A DNA stretch of 6,712 bases from a bacterium (GTDB lineage: Bacteria; 4484-113; JALSIF01): positions 1 through 6,712 of the forward strand of contig JALSIF010000009.1 in assembly GCA_026981635.1 (NCBI GenBank), in the 5' to 3' direction. How positions within the stretch are numbered: the first letter of the stretch is position 1; the number at the start of each line of letters is the position of its first letter. A program made the translations under genes and the position numbers. A model generated the notes under the pieces. The model searched no databases, was not told the origin of the DNA, and was given only the letters and a program-made list of their open reading frames with translations. Positions 1-5,813 of the stretch are shown one piece after another.

Positions 1-1560
1 TTGCACCAGCAGGGTGACCTTGCGCTGGAAGAGGAGCAGCCAGGGCGCATCCTGGGCAAGGATTGCCTCCGCCTGGCGGTAGAGCTGGGCCCGTTTCTCT
101 TGATCCAGCTCCACCTGGGCCTGCCTGACCAGGGCGTCAAACCTAGGGTTCTGGTAGCGGCCGATGTTTCCCGCACTGCCCAGGTTGTGGGAATCCAAAA
201 GCTGATAGAGGTAGTTGTCCGGGTCGGGGTAGTCGGCCAGCCAGGTGTTCTGGGCCAGCTCAAACTCCCCGCTGTAGACCCGGTTTAAGAAGGCCCCCCA
301 GTCGCTGGTGTTGATGCTCACCTTGAGCCCCAGGGCAGAGAGGTCGGCGTGGATCGCCTCGGCGATCTGGCGGTGCTTGGTCTGGGTGTCCAGGTAGATG
401 GTGATCTCGGGCAGCCCCTCCCCATCCGGGTAGCCCGCCTCGGCCAGAAGTTCCTTGGCCTTCTCCGGGTCGTAGGGGTAGCCCTCAAAGTCGGGGTTGT
501 CATACCAGGTCCCCTCGGGCACATAGCCCTTCATCACCACCCCGGCCCCCTCCAGCACGTTCTCCACGATGTTCTCCTTGTCCACCGCATAGTTCAGCGC
601 CAGCCTGAGCTTGGGGTTCTGGGCAAAGATCCCCTTCTCGGTGTTGAAGGCCATGGCATACATATCCAGGGCCGGCTTCATCACCAAGAGCTTCTTTAGC
701 TTGGGGTCCTCCTTGATGGCCCGAAGCTGCCCCGCCGGCACGTCGGTGTGGTCCAGCTCCCCCGCCTTGAAGGCCTGCAGGCGGGCCGCCTCGTCCTTCA
801 TGATCTTGAAGATGATCCGCCGAAGCCAGGGCTCCCCCCGGTAGTAGCCCTCGTGGCGCTCCAGGACCAGGATACTGTCCCGGTCCCAGCGCTCAAACTT
901 AAACGGCCCCGCCCCCACCGGCTGGTTGCCAAACTGGTCCCCCAGCCGCTCTACCTCCTCCCGGGGGATGATGGCGCAGTTGAGCATCGCCAGCCGGTCT
1001 ATGAAGGGGGCGTAGGGCTCCTTTAGCCCGATCTCCACCGTATAGTCGTCAAGCGCTTTTATCGCCGGCTTGGTGGTGCTTTTTCCTTCAAAGTATTCCT
1101 TCGCCCCCACCACCGGGAAGAGCAGGTCGGCCCGGGGACTTTTCACTGCCGGGTCCACCAGCCGGGTGAGGGAGTAGACCACATCATCCGCCTTGATCTC
1201 CCGCCCGTTGTGGAACTTGGCCCCTTTGACCAGGTGGAAGGTGTAGGTGGTGCCGTCGTCGCTTACCTCCCAGCTCTGGGCCAGGGCAGGACGCAGGTTG
1301 CCGTCGGGGTCAAACTCCACCAGGGTGGCATGGATCTGGCGGGCCACCGCGGCGCTGTTGGAATCGGTGAGTTGGGCCGGGTCCAGGGTGACCGGGTCAC
1401 TGATTAGCGGGAAGCGGTACTCCCGGCTCTGGACCGCCGCCGGCAGCCGCTTGCCTTCTCCCCTAAGGGCAGCCTGCTCGGACTCCCCCCTGCCCCCCGG
1501 GCAGGCAAGCAACAGAACGGAGAAGAGAGCCATGACCGAGACCAGCACTTGTTTTCTCAT
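1..1560 (-). CDS. ABC transporter substrate-binding lipoprotein, family 5 (DppA/OppA-like), 3' end outside window
   Basis: This is the extracytoplasmic receptor of a peptide/oligopeptide-type ABC importer; it would bind the solute outside the membrane and hand it to a two-subunit permease. The frame stays open for 520 codons to the window edge. Residues 1-20 form a lipoprotein signal: basic MRKQ, a hydrophobic run, then LLAC with Cys20 as the lipidation site. The family 5 pattern is clear: PVTLDP at 56-61, LAQSWEVSDDG at 93-103, FHLVKGAKFHNG at 108-119 with ADDVVYS following, a GAGPF core near 216-220, KAGELD at 265-270, and DYPDPDNYL at 443-451 followed by the usual Asn/Tyr region. Family members are about 500-600 residues, so only a short C-terminus is missing. 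A strong ribosome site seven bases upstream supports the start. It follows another solute-binding gene after 39 bases, so co-transcription is likely. The ligand (dipeptide, oligopeptide, sugar oligomer, nickel) cannot be told from sequence. Confidence 0.93.
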   Translation of the reverse strand, partial: MRKQVLVSVMALFSVLLLACPGGRGESEQAALRGEGKRLPAAVQSREYRFPLISDPVTLDPAQLTDSNSAAVARQIHATLVEFDPDGNLRPALAQSWEVSDDGTTYTFHLVKGAKFHNGREIKADDVVYSLTRLVDPAVKSPRADLLFPVVGAKEYFEGKSTTKPAIKALDDYTVEIGLKEPYAPFIDRLAMLNCAIIPREEVERLGDQFGNQPVGAGPFKFERWDRDSILVLERHEGYYRGEPWLRRIIFKIMKDEAARLQAFKAGELDHTDVPAGQLRAIKEDPKLKKLLVMKPALDMYAMAFNTEKGIFAQNPKLRLALNYAVDKENIVENVLEGAGVVMKGYVPEGTWYDNPDFEGYPYDPEKAKELLAEAGYPDGEGLPEITIYLDTQTKHRQIAEAIHADLSALGLKVSINTSDWGAFLNRVYSGEFELAQNTWLADYPDPDNYLYQLLDSHNLGSAGNIGRYQNPRFDALVRQAQVELDQEKRAQLYRQAEAILAQDAPWLLLFQRKVTLLVQ

Positions 1561-1567
1561 GGGGAGA

Positions 1568-1574
1568 CCCTCCT
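1568..1574 (-). promoter_or_regulatory. Ribosome binding site of the DppA-like gene
   Basis: On the minus strand this reads AGGAGGG, seven bases before the ATG at 1560. It lies in the 39-base gap after the stop of the preceding gene, so the second receptor has its own strong translation start and does not depend on translational coupling. Confidence 0.8.
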
Positions 1575-1599
1575 CAGCTTTCACCCTGTCCCATAAAGC

Positions 1600-3441
1600 T
1601 TAGCCCCTCGCCCCACTTAACTCGGCCAGCTTGCTGCCCGGCAGGGTGGGTCCGTAGTCCATCCCGCTGGGCTGGATGAAGTCGGCCTCCTTTCTGATCC
1701 AGAAGTCTGCCCCCCGGCTGAGCAGAAAGACCACCTCGCCCCGCGACTGGAGCCGGCGAACCAGACTGTCATAGAGCTGGAAGCGGGCTGAGGGCCGGTC
1801 CACCTCCCGGGCGCGGATGATCTTCTGGTTATAGGCCGGGTCGTTGAAGCCGGCAAAATTACCCAGCTGCCAGCGGTTGCGGCTGGTACTGAGTGCCCCC
1901 AGCATGCGGGTATAGAAGATGCTGTCCGGATCAGGATAGGGGTAGTCAAACCGCTCAAGCCAGAGGATGGCCAGCCCCTGCTCAACCCGCTTCTCCCACG
2001 CTCCCAACGGGACCGGCGAGTCCACGATGGGGAAGGCAAGGTCGTTCATCTCATCCAGGATCGCCCTGCCCAGGGCGTACTGCTCCTCATCGTCTGAGCG
2101 GTACCAGAAGCGGTGGGGAGGAAGGTAGAAGCCCTGTGGATGCTCCGACTTGGCCAAGAGCTCTGCCGCCCTGCCCGGGTCGTAGGTGTAGAAGGGGCTA
2201 AGCTCAAACTCCTGGTTATAGAGCGGACTTGCCCGCGGGATGAGGTCGTAGAGAGGCTTGTGGAGGGTGCCAAACATGCGCTCCGACCACACCCCCCGGT
2301 TCATGTGGAAGCCCACCGCGCGTCTTAGGGCCGCCCGGTTCTCCAGCGGGATCTCCCGGTAGGGGTCGGCCCTAAGGTTCATCCCCATGTAGAAGAGGGA
2401 GTAGAGCTCCACCCTCACCTCCCGGTGGGGGGGAAGACTCTCAAGCTCAAGCCCGCCTGCCCTCAGCCGGCCATACTCAAGCGGGGGCACCTCCACCACA
2501 TCAAGCTCCCCCGCCTGGAAGGCCCTGACCAGCTCCTCCCCCTTGCCGTAGCGGCGGATGCGGACCTCCTTTACCAACGGCCTGCCCAGCCCCCACTGGG
2601 GGTTCTGTTTAAGCAGGAGGCCGTCCTTTCCCACCTCGGAGATAAGGAAGGGCCCGCTTGGGGGTGGGAGGGAGTCGGTTGAGCTTAGGGGCGGGTAGTT
2701 AAACCCCAGCTCCTCCTCCTTTACCCCCAGCCGCCCGTCTCCCGGTAGGGAGCCAAACTCAGCCAGCACCTTTTCGGCCGGCGCCTGGGATCGGGCCCAC
2801 TCCAGGTGCTCATCCACCCACTCGGCCGGCACGATGGAGAAGTTCACCGCCGAGAGCACCAGGGGAAGCAGGCGGTTCTTGTGCTTCAGGCGGATGACCA
2901 CCGTCTGGGGGTCGGGTGTCTGCACCCCGGCGATGCGGTCAGCCTTGCCCAACCAGACCTCCTTGGCCCCCTCTACCCAGTCGTCGCTGAAGGTAAAGAG
3001 CTGGCCCGCCTGGGGGTTGGCCGGCCCCAGCGCCGCCGCCAGGGCAAGGGAGGCGGCAACGTCCTCACTGTCAAGCTCGCTCCCGTCGGCAAACCTTAAC
3101 CCCTCCCGCAGGTGAAAGACAAACTCCATCCCCTCCTCCCGCTCCTCCCAGCTCTGGGCAATGAGCGGGCGCGCCTCCCCCGAAGCGGGGTCAAAGTAGG
3201 TGAGCGTGTCCCACACCTTGCGCGCGATGCTCACCTCCAGGGGGGTGCGGGCGGTGAAGGGCAGGAAGCGCTCGGGGAGAAACTCCAGCGTGCCAAGTCT
3301 CAGGGTGGAGACCTTCTGCTCGGCTGCCTGCTGATTACCTGAATCCCCATTTCCCCCTGCCGGACAGCCAACAAGCACCACCAGCCCCAAAAGTAGGGCC
3401 ACCGCTCGCAGGCGACCAGCTGCTCTCTCCCTTTCTGCCAT
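1600..3441 (-). CDS. Divergent family 5 ABC substrate-binding lipoprotein (613 aa)
   Basis: This is a second extracytoplasmic solute receptor. The open frame extends 76 codons further upstream, but the ATG at 3441 is chosen because AGGGGAG lies five bases before it and because a lipoprotein signal follows at once: basic residues at 4-12, hydrophobic 13-25, LVGC with Cys26. A Ser/Gly/Asn linker (27-40) follows. Family 5 features are LIAQSWEE (93-100), FHLREGLRFADGSELDSEDVAAS (109-131), FQAGELDVVEVPP (308-320), ALRRAVGFHMNR (371-382) and YPDPDSIFY (502-510) with a NFAGFNDPAYNQKI tail (528-541). It is longer than the common 500-550 residues, and residues about 200-265 (Pro/Ser/Glu-rich, around NYPPLSSTDSLPPPSGPF) appear as an extra or highly divergent segment. 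It lies 40 bases after the membrane-protein gene and 39 before the DppA-like gene, so it probably shares their transcript. A ligand different from that of its neighbour is likely, given the divergence. Confidence 0.9.
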   Translation of the reverse strand: MAERERAAGRLRAVALLLGLVVLVGCPAGGNGDSGNQQAAEQKVSTLRLGTLEFLPERFLPFTARTPLEVSIARKVWDTLTYFDPASGEARPLIAQSWEEREEGMEFVFHLREGLRFADGSELDSEDVAASLALAAALGPANPQAGQLFTFSDDWVEGAKEVWLGKADRIAGVQTPDPQTVVIRLKHKNRLLPLVLSAVNFSIVPAEWVDEHLEWARSQAPAEKVLAEFGSLPGDGRLGVKEEELGFNYPPLSSTDSLPPPSGPFLISEVGKDGLLLKQNPQWGLGRPLVKEVRIRRYGKGEELVRAFQAGELDVVEVPPLEYGRLRAGGLELESLPPHREVRVELYSLFYMGMNLRADPYREIPLENRAALRRAVGFHMNRGVWSERMFGTLHKPLYDLIPRASPLYNQEFELSPFYTYDPGRAAELLAKSEHPQGFYLPPHRFWYRSDDEEQYALGRAILDEMNDLAFPIVDSPVPLGAWEKRVEQGLAILWLERFDYPYPDPDSIFYTRMLGALSTSRNRWQLGNFAGFNDPAYNQKIIRAREVDRPSARFQLYDSLVRRLQSRGEVVFLLSRGADFWIRKEADFIQPSGMDYGPTLPGSKLAELSGARG

Positions 3442-3446
3442 GGGAA

Positions 3447-3453
3447 CTCCCCT
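3447..3453 (-). promoter_or_regulatory. Ribosome binding site deciding the start of the 613-aa receptor
   Basis: On the minus strand this reads AGGGGAG, five bases before the ATG at 3441. It decides the start against the in-frame start 76 codons upstream at 3669, whose extension would overlap the preceding gene by 188 bases and push the signal peptide inside the protein. Confidence 0.8.
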
Positions 3454-3481
3454 AAAAGGACGAAGACCAGCCCTGCCTAGT

Positions 3482-4033
3482 TTATCCCCTCGCCTCCTCC
3501 CCGGCAAAAAATATCTCCTCCAGCACCCTCTCTGCCAGGTTGTAGGCAAACATCCCCAGCGGTGGAAGGTATACGCCGGTAAGTAGGGCAAACTGGATGA
3601 GGGGCCCAATGAGCCAGCCAAGCCTCCTTGCCACCAGCCGGCGACCCGGCCAGCAGCCCTCGCCGGCAAGATACTTAGCCGCCACCCTCAGCGCATCCCG
3701 CCTGAGGTCCCCCCGCGCCTCGTCCAGCACTTGAAGCACGGTAAGCATCCCCCTTGGAGGGCGAAACATCTCCTGCATGAGGAGGTCAAGCAGGATGAGG
3801 AGGAGAAAGTAGAGGCCCATAAGGGTCAGCACCCCCACCGCCGCCAGGGCGTGGAGTAAGGCGAAGAACGCCACCCCGAGATAAAAGAGAGGTATCGCCC
3901 ACCAGAGCTGATACTCCCCCAGCATCCGCCGGGCGTAGGCGGGGATGCCCCGCCGCCTCCTTTGCCTGGCCCGCCGGGAGGGCTTGGGGCCTCCTCTTAT
4001 CTCCCCATCCCCACTCCCCTGGGAAGCAGCCAT
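3482..4033 (-). CDS. Small integral membrane protein of unknown function (183 aa)
   Basis: I do not recognise the family. Residues 14-36 are strongly basic (a Pro/Arg-rich stretch with RQRRRR at 23-28), which by the positive-inside rule puts the N-terminus in the cytoplasm. Two hydrophobic segments follow closely (about 44-62 and 64-85), then an amphipathic charged region (86-137, with RPPRG at 91-95 and GCWPGRR at 126-132), a third hydrophobic segment (about 138-160, with LPPLG) and an acidic C-terminus. Three membrane spans are the simplest reading. The frame continues upstream to 4417 only as antisense of the ABC ATPase, so the ATG at 4033 is preferred; an alternative is Met37 at 3925, which would remove the basic tail. 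Neither has a good Shine-Dalgarno. It is the first gene of a probable operon with two solute-binding lipoproteins, but resembles neither DppB nor DppC and lacks their usual EAA loop. Function unknown; the gene call rests on the membrane pattern and context. Confidence 0.75.
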   Translation of the reverse strand: MAASQGSGDGEIRGGPKPSRRARQRRRRGIPAYARRMLGEYQLWWAIPLFYLGVAFFALLHALAAVGVLTLMGLYFLLLILLDLLMQEMFRPPRGMLTVLQVLDEARGDLRRDALRVAAKYLAGEGCWPGRRLVARRLGWLIGPLIQFALLTGVYLPPLGMFAYNLAERVLEEIFFAGEEARG

Positions 4034-4040
4034 CCCGGCC

Positions 4041-4046
4041 AGTTTA
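4041..4046 (-). promoter_or_regulatory. Candidate -10 element for the minus-strand operon (leaderless start)
   Basis: The minus strand reads TAAACT with seven bases between it and the ATG at 4033. That is four of six matches to the TATAAT consensus, at the distance expected if transcription starts on or just before the start codon. It would explain the missing Shine-Dalgarno. No convincing -35 was found about 17 bases upstream, so support is weak. The same hexamer occurs upstream of the acidic lipoprotein gene at 5746-5751. Confidence 0.25.
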
Positions 4047-4054
4047 GTTAGGAC

Positions 4055-4059
4055 AGGGG
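4055..4059 (+). promoter_or_regulatory. Ribosome binding site of the ABC ATPase
   Basis: AGGGG lies seven bases before the ATG at 4067. A second in-frame ATG at 4079 has no such site, so 4067 is preferred. The site sits within the 33 bases that separate the two divergent start codons. Confidence 0.6.
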
Positions 4060-4066
4060 TAATAGA

Positions 4067-5218
4067 ATGGCATTGACCATGTCCCTTTCCGCCCACCATG
4101 CCGCGGGACTGCCCACCGCCTCCGACGGTGAGTTTCCCATCATCACCGTCTCCCACCTGACCAAGGTCTACCGCCAGGTGGTGAGGCGGGAAGGTTTCAC
4201 GGGTGCGCTGATTGACCTTTTTAACCGCCGCTACCGGGAGGTGCGGGCGGTGGACGACATAAGCTTCACCATCGCCCGGGGCGAGATCGTGGGCTACATC
4301 GGGGCCAACGGGGCAGGCAAGTCCACCACCATAAAGATCCTCACCGGCATCCTGGTCCCCACCTCTGGGAAGGTGGTGGTAAACGGACTTGTCCCCTGGC
4401 GGGAGCGCTTTCGCCACACCCGCCAGATCGGGGTGGTCTTCGGCCAGCGCACCCAGCTCTGGTGGGACCTGGCGGTGATTGAGGCCTTCCGCCTGCTAAA
4501 GGAGATCTACCGGGTGCCGGAAAGGGAGTTTCGCCGCCGGCTGGACCTGTTTGTGGAGGTGCTTGACATTGCCGACCTGCTCCACACCCAGGTGCGCAAA
4601 CTCTCCCTCGGCCAGCGCATGAAGTGCGACCTTGCCGCCAGCCTGCTCCACAACCCGCCGGTGGTCTTCCTGGACGAGCCCACCATCGGCCTGGATGTGG
4701 CGGTAAAGCAGCGCATCCGCAAGTTCATCCGCACGGTAAACGCGGAGGAGAAGACCACCGTGATCCTCACCACCCACGACCTCAAGGACATTGAGGCCCT
4801 CTGCCCCCGGCTGATCATCCTTGACCGGGGGCGCATTCTCTACGACGGCTCCCAAGCCGGCCTGCTGGAGCGCTTTGGCCGCTACCGCCGCCTGTTCATG
4901 GAGCTTGACCTTCGGGCGCTGGGGATTGAGGGAGATCCAACTTCACCCGAGGCGCTGGATCGGGTGCGGAAGCACCTGCGGGAGCTTATTGAGAGCTACC
5001 AGATGCGCCTGCGCCACCGGGGCGGCCCCATCTTCTCCCTCAGTTTTGACCGCACCCAGATTAGTGCCAGTGAGGTGCTTGAGGCGGTATTGAAGAGCCT
5101 TCCAGTCCATGATCTGGAACTCCGCGAGCCCGATTTGGAGCAGATCGTAAGGGCCATCTACGAGCGCTCCAGCCAGGACCAGCAGGTCATCGCCACCCCA
5201 AATCGAACCCGAACCTAG
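4067..5218 (+). CDS. ABC-2 type transporter ATP-binding protein, COG4586-like
   Basis: This is a cytoplasmic ATPase that would energise an ABC-2 type exporter. All nucleotide-binding motifs are intact: Walker A GANGAGKST (79-87), Q-loop Gln127 in GVVFGQRTQLWWD, signature LSLGQ (179-183), Walker B VVFLDEP (199-205), D-loop GLD (208-210) and H-loop His237. The insertion between the first strand and Walker A (REGFTGALIDLFNRRYREVRAVDDI, about 41-65), the FGQRTQLWW sequence, and the C-terminal extension (271-383, with DLELREPDLEQIVRAIY at 349-365) are typical of the COG4586 group of uncharacterised exporters, usually encoded with two ABC-2 permeases (COG4587 and COG3694). No such permease follows: the next gene is convergent after 66 bases. 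The first 24 residues precede the conserved domain and look like a flexible tail. It diverges from the membrane-protein operon by only 33 bases. The transported substrate is unknown. Confidence 0.93.
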   Translation: MALTMSLSAHHAAGLPTASDGEFPIITVSHLTKVYRQVVRREGFTGALIDLFNRRYREVRAVDDISFTIARGEIVGYIGANGAGKSTTIKILTGILVPTSGKVVVNGLVPWRERFRHTRQIGVVFGQRTQLWWDLAVIEAFRLLKEIYRVPEREFRRRLDLFVEVLDIADLLHTQVRKLSLGQRMKCDLAASLLHNPPVVFLDEPTIGLDVAVKQRIRKFIRTVNAEEKTTVILTTHDLKDIEALCPRLIILDRGRILYDGSQAGLLERFGRYRRLFMELDLRALGIEGDPTSPEALDRVRKHLRELIESYQMRLRHRGGPIFSLSFDRTQISASEVLEAVLKSLPVHDLELREPDLEQIVRAIYERSSQDQQVIATPNRTRT

Positions 5219-5250
5219 CTATTATCAGTTGAATTGGAGAATAATGTAAT

Positions 5251-5275
5251 GGAAGTCACCTTCCCAGCTTGAAGG
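5251..5275. terminator. Weak overlapping hairpins between convergent genes
   Basis: The 66-base gap between the convergent stop codons holds two mutually exclusive short stems: GGAAG/CTTCC (5251-5255 with 5260-5264, four-base loop) and CCTTC/GAAGG (5259-5263 with 5271-5275, seven-base loop). Neither has a U-tract on either strand and the stems are only 5 bp, so a bidirectional transcription end here is inferred mainly from gene orientation. Confidence 0.25.
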
Positions 5276-5284
5276 CTCTCTCCG

Positions 5285-5695
5285 TTAAGCGAGCTTGCAG
5301 GGATTAGCTGGCGGGCCACAGGGGTTCTCGGCGGAGGTATCTTCACCACCGCTCTCCTCCTCCTCAGATGCGGCCTCTTCATCCTGCCCCTCCGCTCCAG
5401 GCTTCTCTTCCTGAGAAGCCTCATCATCGTAGGTCCCCTCACCTTCGGGGGTGGCCTCCTCCACCGAGGGCTCCTCCACAGCATCTTCCATGGCATCCTT
5501 GGTCTCGCTCTCCACAGGAGCGGTTTCCTCACCCTCGGTGGGAGCAACATCCTCAACCTCCTCCGGGGTGCCGGGCATTGGCTCGGTGACAGTCCCAGTT
5601 ACTCCCTTGACCTTCTCCGGCTGCTGCTTGGGGCAGCCGAGGGCAAACACCAAAACTAAAGCCACTAGGCTGAGCACAATCACCGAAATCCTCAT
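5285..5695 (-). CDS. Short, highly acidic lipoprotein with NPC...NPC tail (136 aa), function unknown
   Basis: The frame opens at 5782, but the ATG at 5695 is preferred: GGAGGA stands five bases before it and it begins a clean lipoprotein signal (MRIS, hydrophobic 5-19, FALGC with Cys21). The mature part is low complexity, built of Glu, Thr, Pro, Ala, Ser and Gly. About 36 of its 115 residues are Glu or Asp and six are Lys, with no Arg, giving a net charge near -30. No globular hydrophobic core is visible, so it is probably disordered and extended from the membrane surface. The last 13 residues contain NPCGPPANPC (124-133), two cysteines in matching Asn-Pro-Cys units; this could be a disulphide, metal or haem-adjacent site, or a remnant of the NPC-repeat tails found in some other bacterial proteins. 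The gene stands alone, converging on the ABC ATPase and diverging from the dehydrogenase. I do not recognise a family. Confidence 0.8.
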   Translation of the reverse strand: MRISVIVLSLVALVLVFALGCPKQQPEKVKGVTGTVTEPMPGTPEEVEDVAPTEGEETAPVESETKDAMEDAVEEPSVEEATPEGEGTYDDEASQEEKPGAEGQDEEAASEEEESGGEDTSAENPCGPPANPCKLA

Positions 5696-5700
5696 CGCAG

Positions 5701-5706
5701 TCCTCC
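5701..5706 (-). promoter_or_regulatory. Ribosome binding site deciding the start of the acidic lipoprotein
   Basis: On the minus strand this reads GGAGGA, five bases before the ATG at 5695. It favours that start over the in-frame ATG at 5782, which would add 29 charged residues in front of the signal peptide and run through the intergenic hairpin. Confidence 0.8.
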
Positions 5707-5721
5707 GTCTCCTATGGATTT

Positions 5722-5739
5722 CCCGCTCCAGGGAGCGGG
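5722..5739. promoter_or_regulatory. Perfect GC-rich hairpin/inverted repeat in the divergent intergenic region
   Basis: CCCGCTC (5722-5728) and GAGCGGG (5733-5739) are exact inverted repeats with a CAGG spacer. The stem can extend by a T-G pair to 5721 and 5740. It lies 27-44 bases upstream of the lipoprotein start codon, just downstream of a candidate -10, so it would form at the 5' end of that mRNA as a stabilising stem or translation control. As DNA it could be a protein-binding operator. The absence of a T-run on either side argues against an intrinsic terminator. Confidence 0.5.
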
Positions 5740-5745
5740 GTAGGT

Positions 5746-5751
5746 AGTTTA
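5746..5751 (-). promoter_or_regulatory. Candidate extended -10 element for the acidic lipoprotein gene
   Basis: The minus strand reads TGCTAAACT, that is TAAACT preceded by a TGn extension. A transcript from it would begin near 5739, right at the hairpin. A small inverted repeat, TAGC/GCTA (5750-5753 and 5757-5760), overlaps it. No good -35 is visible 16-18 bases upstream. Confidence 0.3.
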
Positions 5752-5776
5752 GCACAGCTACCCCCCTTTTTGCTAG

Positions 5777-5805
5777 TTGCAAATTCGCAGGTCTACTCTG
5801 ATAAG
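5777..5805 (+). promoter_or_regulatory. Candidate promoter of the glutamate dehydrogenase gene
   Basis: TTGCAA (5777-5782) and GATAAG (5800-5805) are separated by 17 bases; each matches four of six positions of the -35 and -10 consensus. Transcription would start at about 5811-5813, immediately before the ATG at 5814, giving an essentially leaderless mRNA. This agrees with the absence of a Shine-Dalgarno in front of the gene. Confidence 0.35.
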
Positions 5806-5813
5806 CTCAACCC

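Noticed and set aside
3442-3669. A 76-residue N-terminal extension of the 613-aa receptor
   Set aside because: It overlaps the end of the membrane-protein gene, is Arg/Gly/Trp-rich without a signal, and would bury the lipoprotein signal that follows the well-placed ribosome site at 3447-3453.
4034-4417. N-terminal extension of the membrane-protein frame, open back to an ATG at 4417
   Set aside because: It is antisense to the conserved Walker A region of the ABC ATPase and its translation lacks any membrane or domain pattern; GC-rich codon structure commonly keeps such antisense frames open.
4496-4855. Overlapping minus-strand frames opposite the ABC ATPase
   Set aside because: They are shadows of the Q-loop to Walker B region, whose plus-strand translation is unambiguous.
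5219-5284. ATTAT...ATAAT inverted repeat (5221-5225 and 5241-5245) as a terminator or attachment site
   Set aside because: The arms are only five A/T bases with a 15-base loop, which is too weak to support either role.
5696-5782. A 29-residue N-terminal extension of the acidic lipoprotein
   Set aside because: It runs through the hairpin and candidate promoter, is highly basic (RRRR) before the signal peptide, and has no ribosome site, unlike the ATG at 5695.
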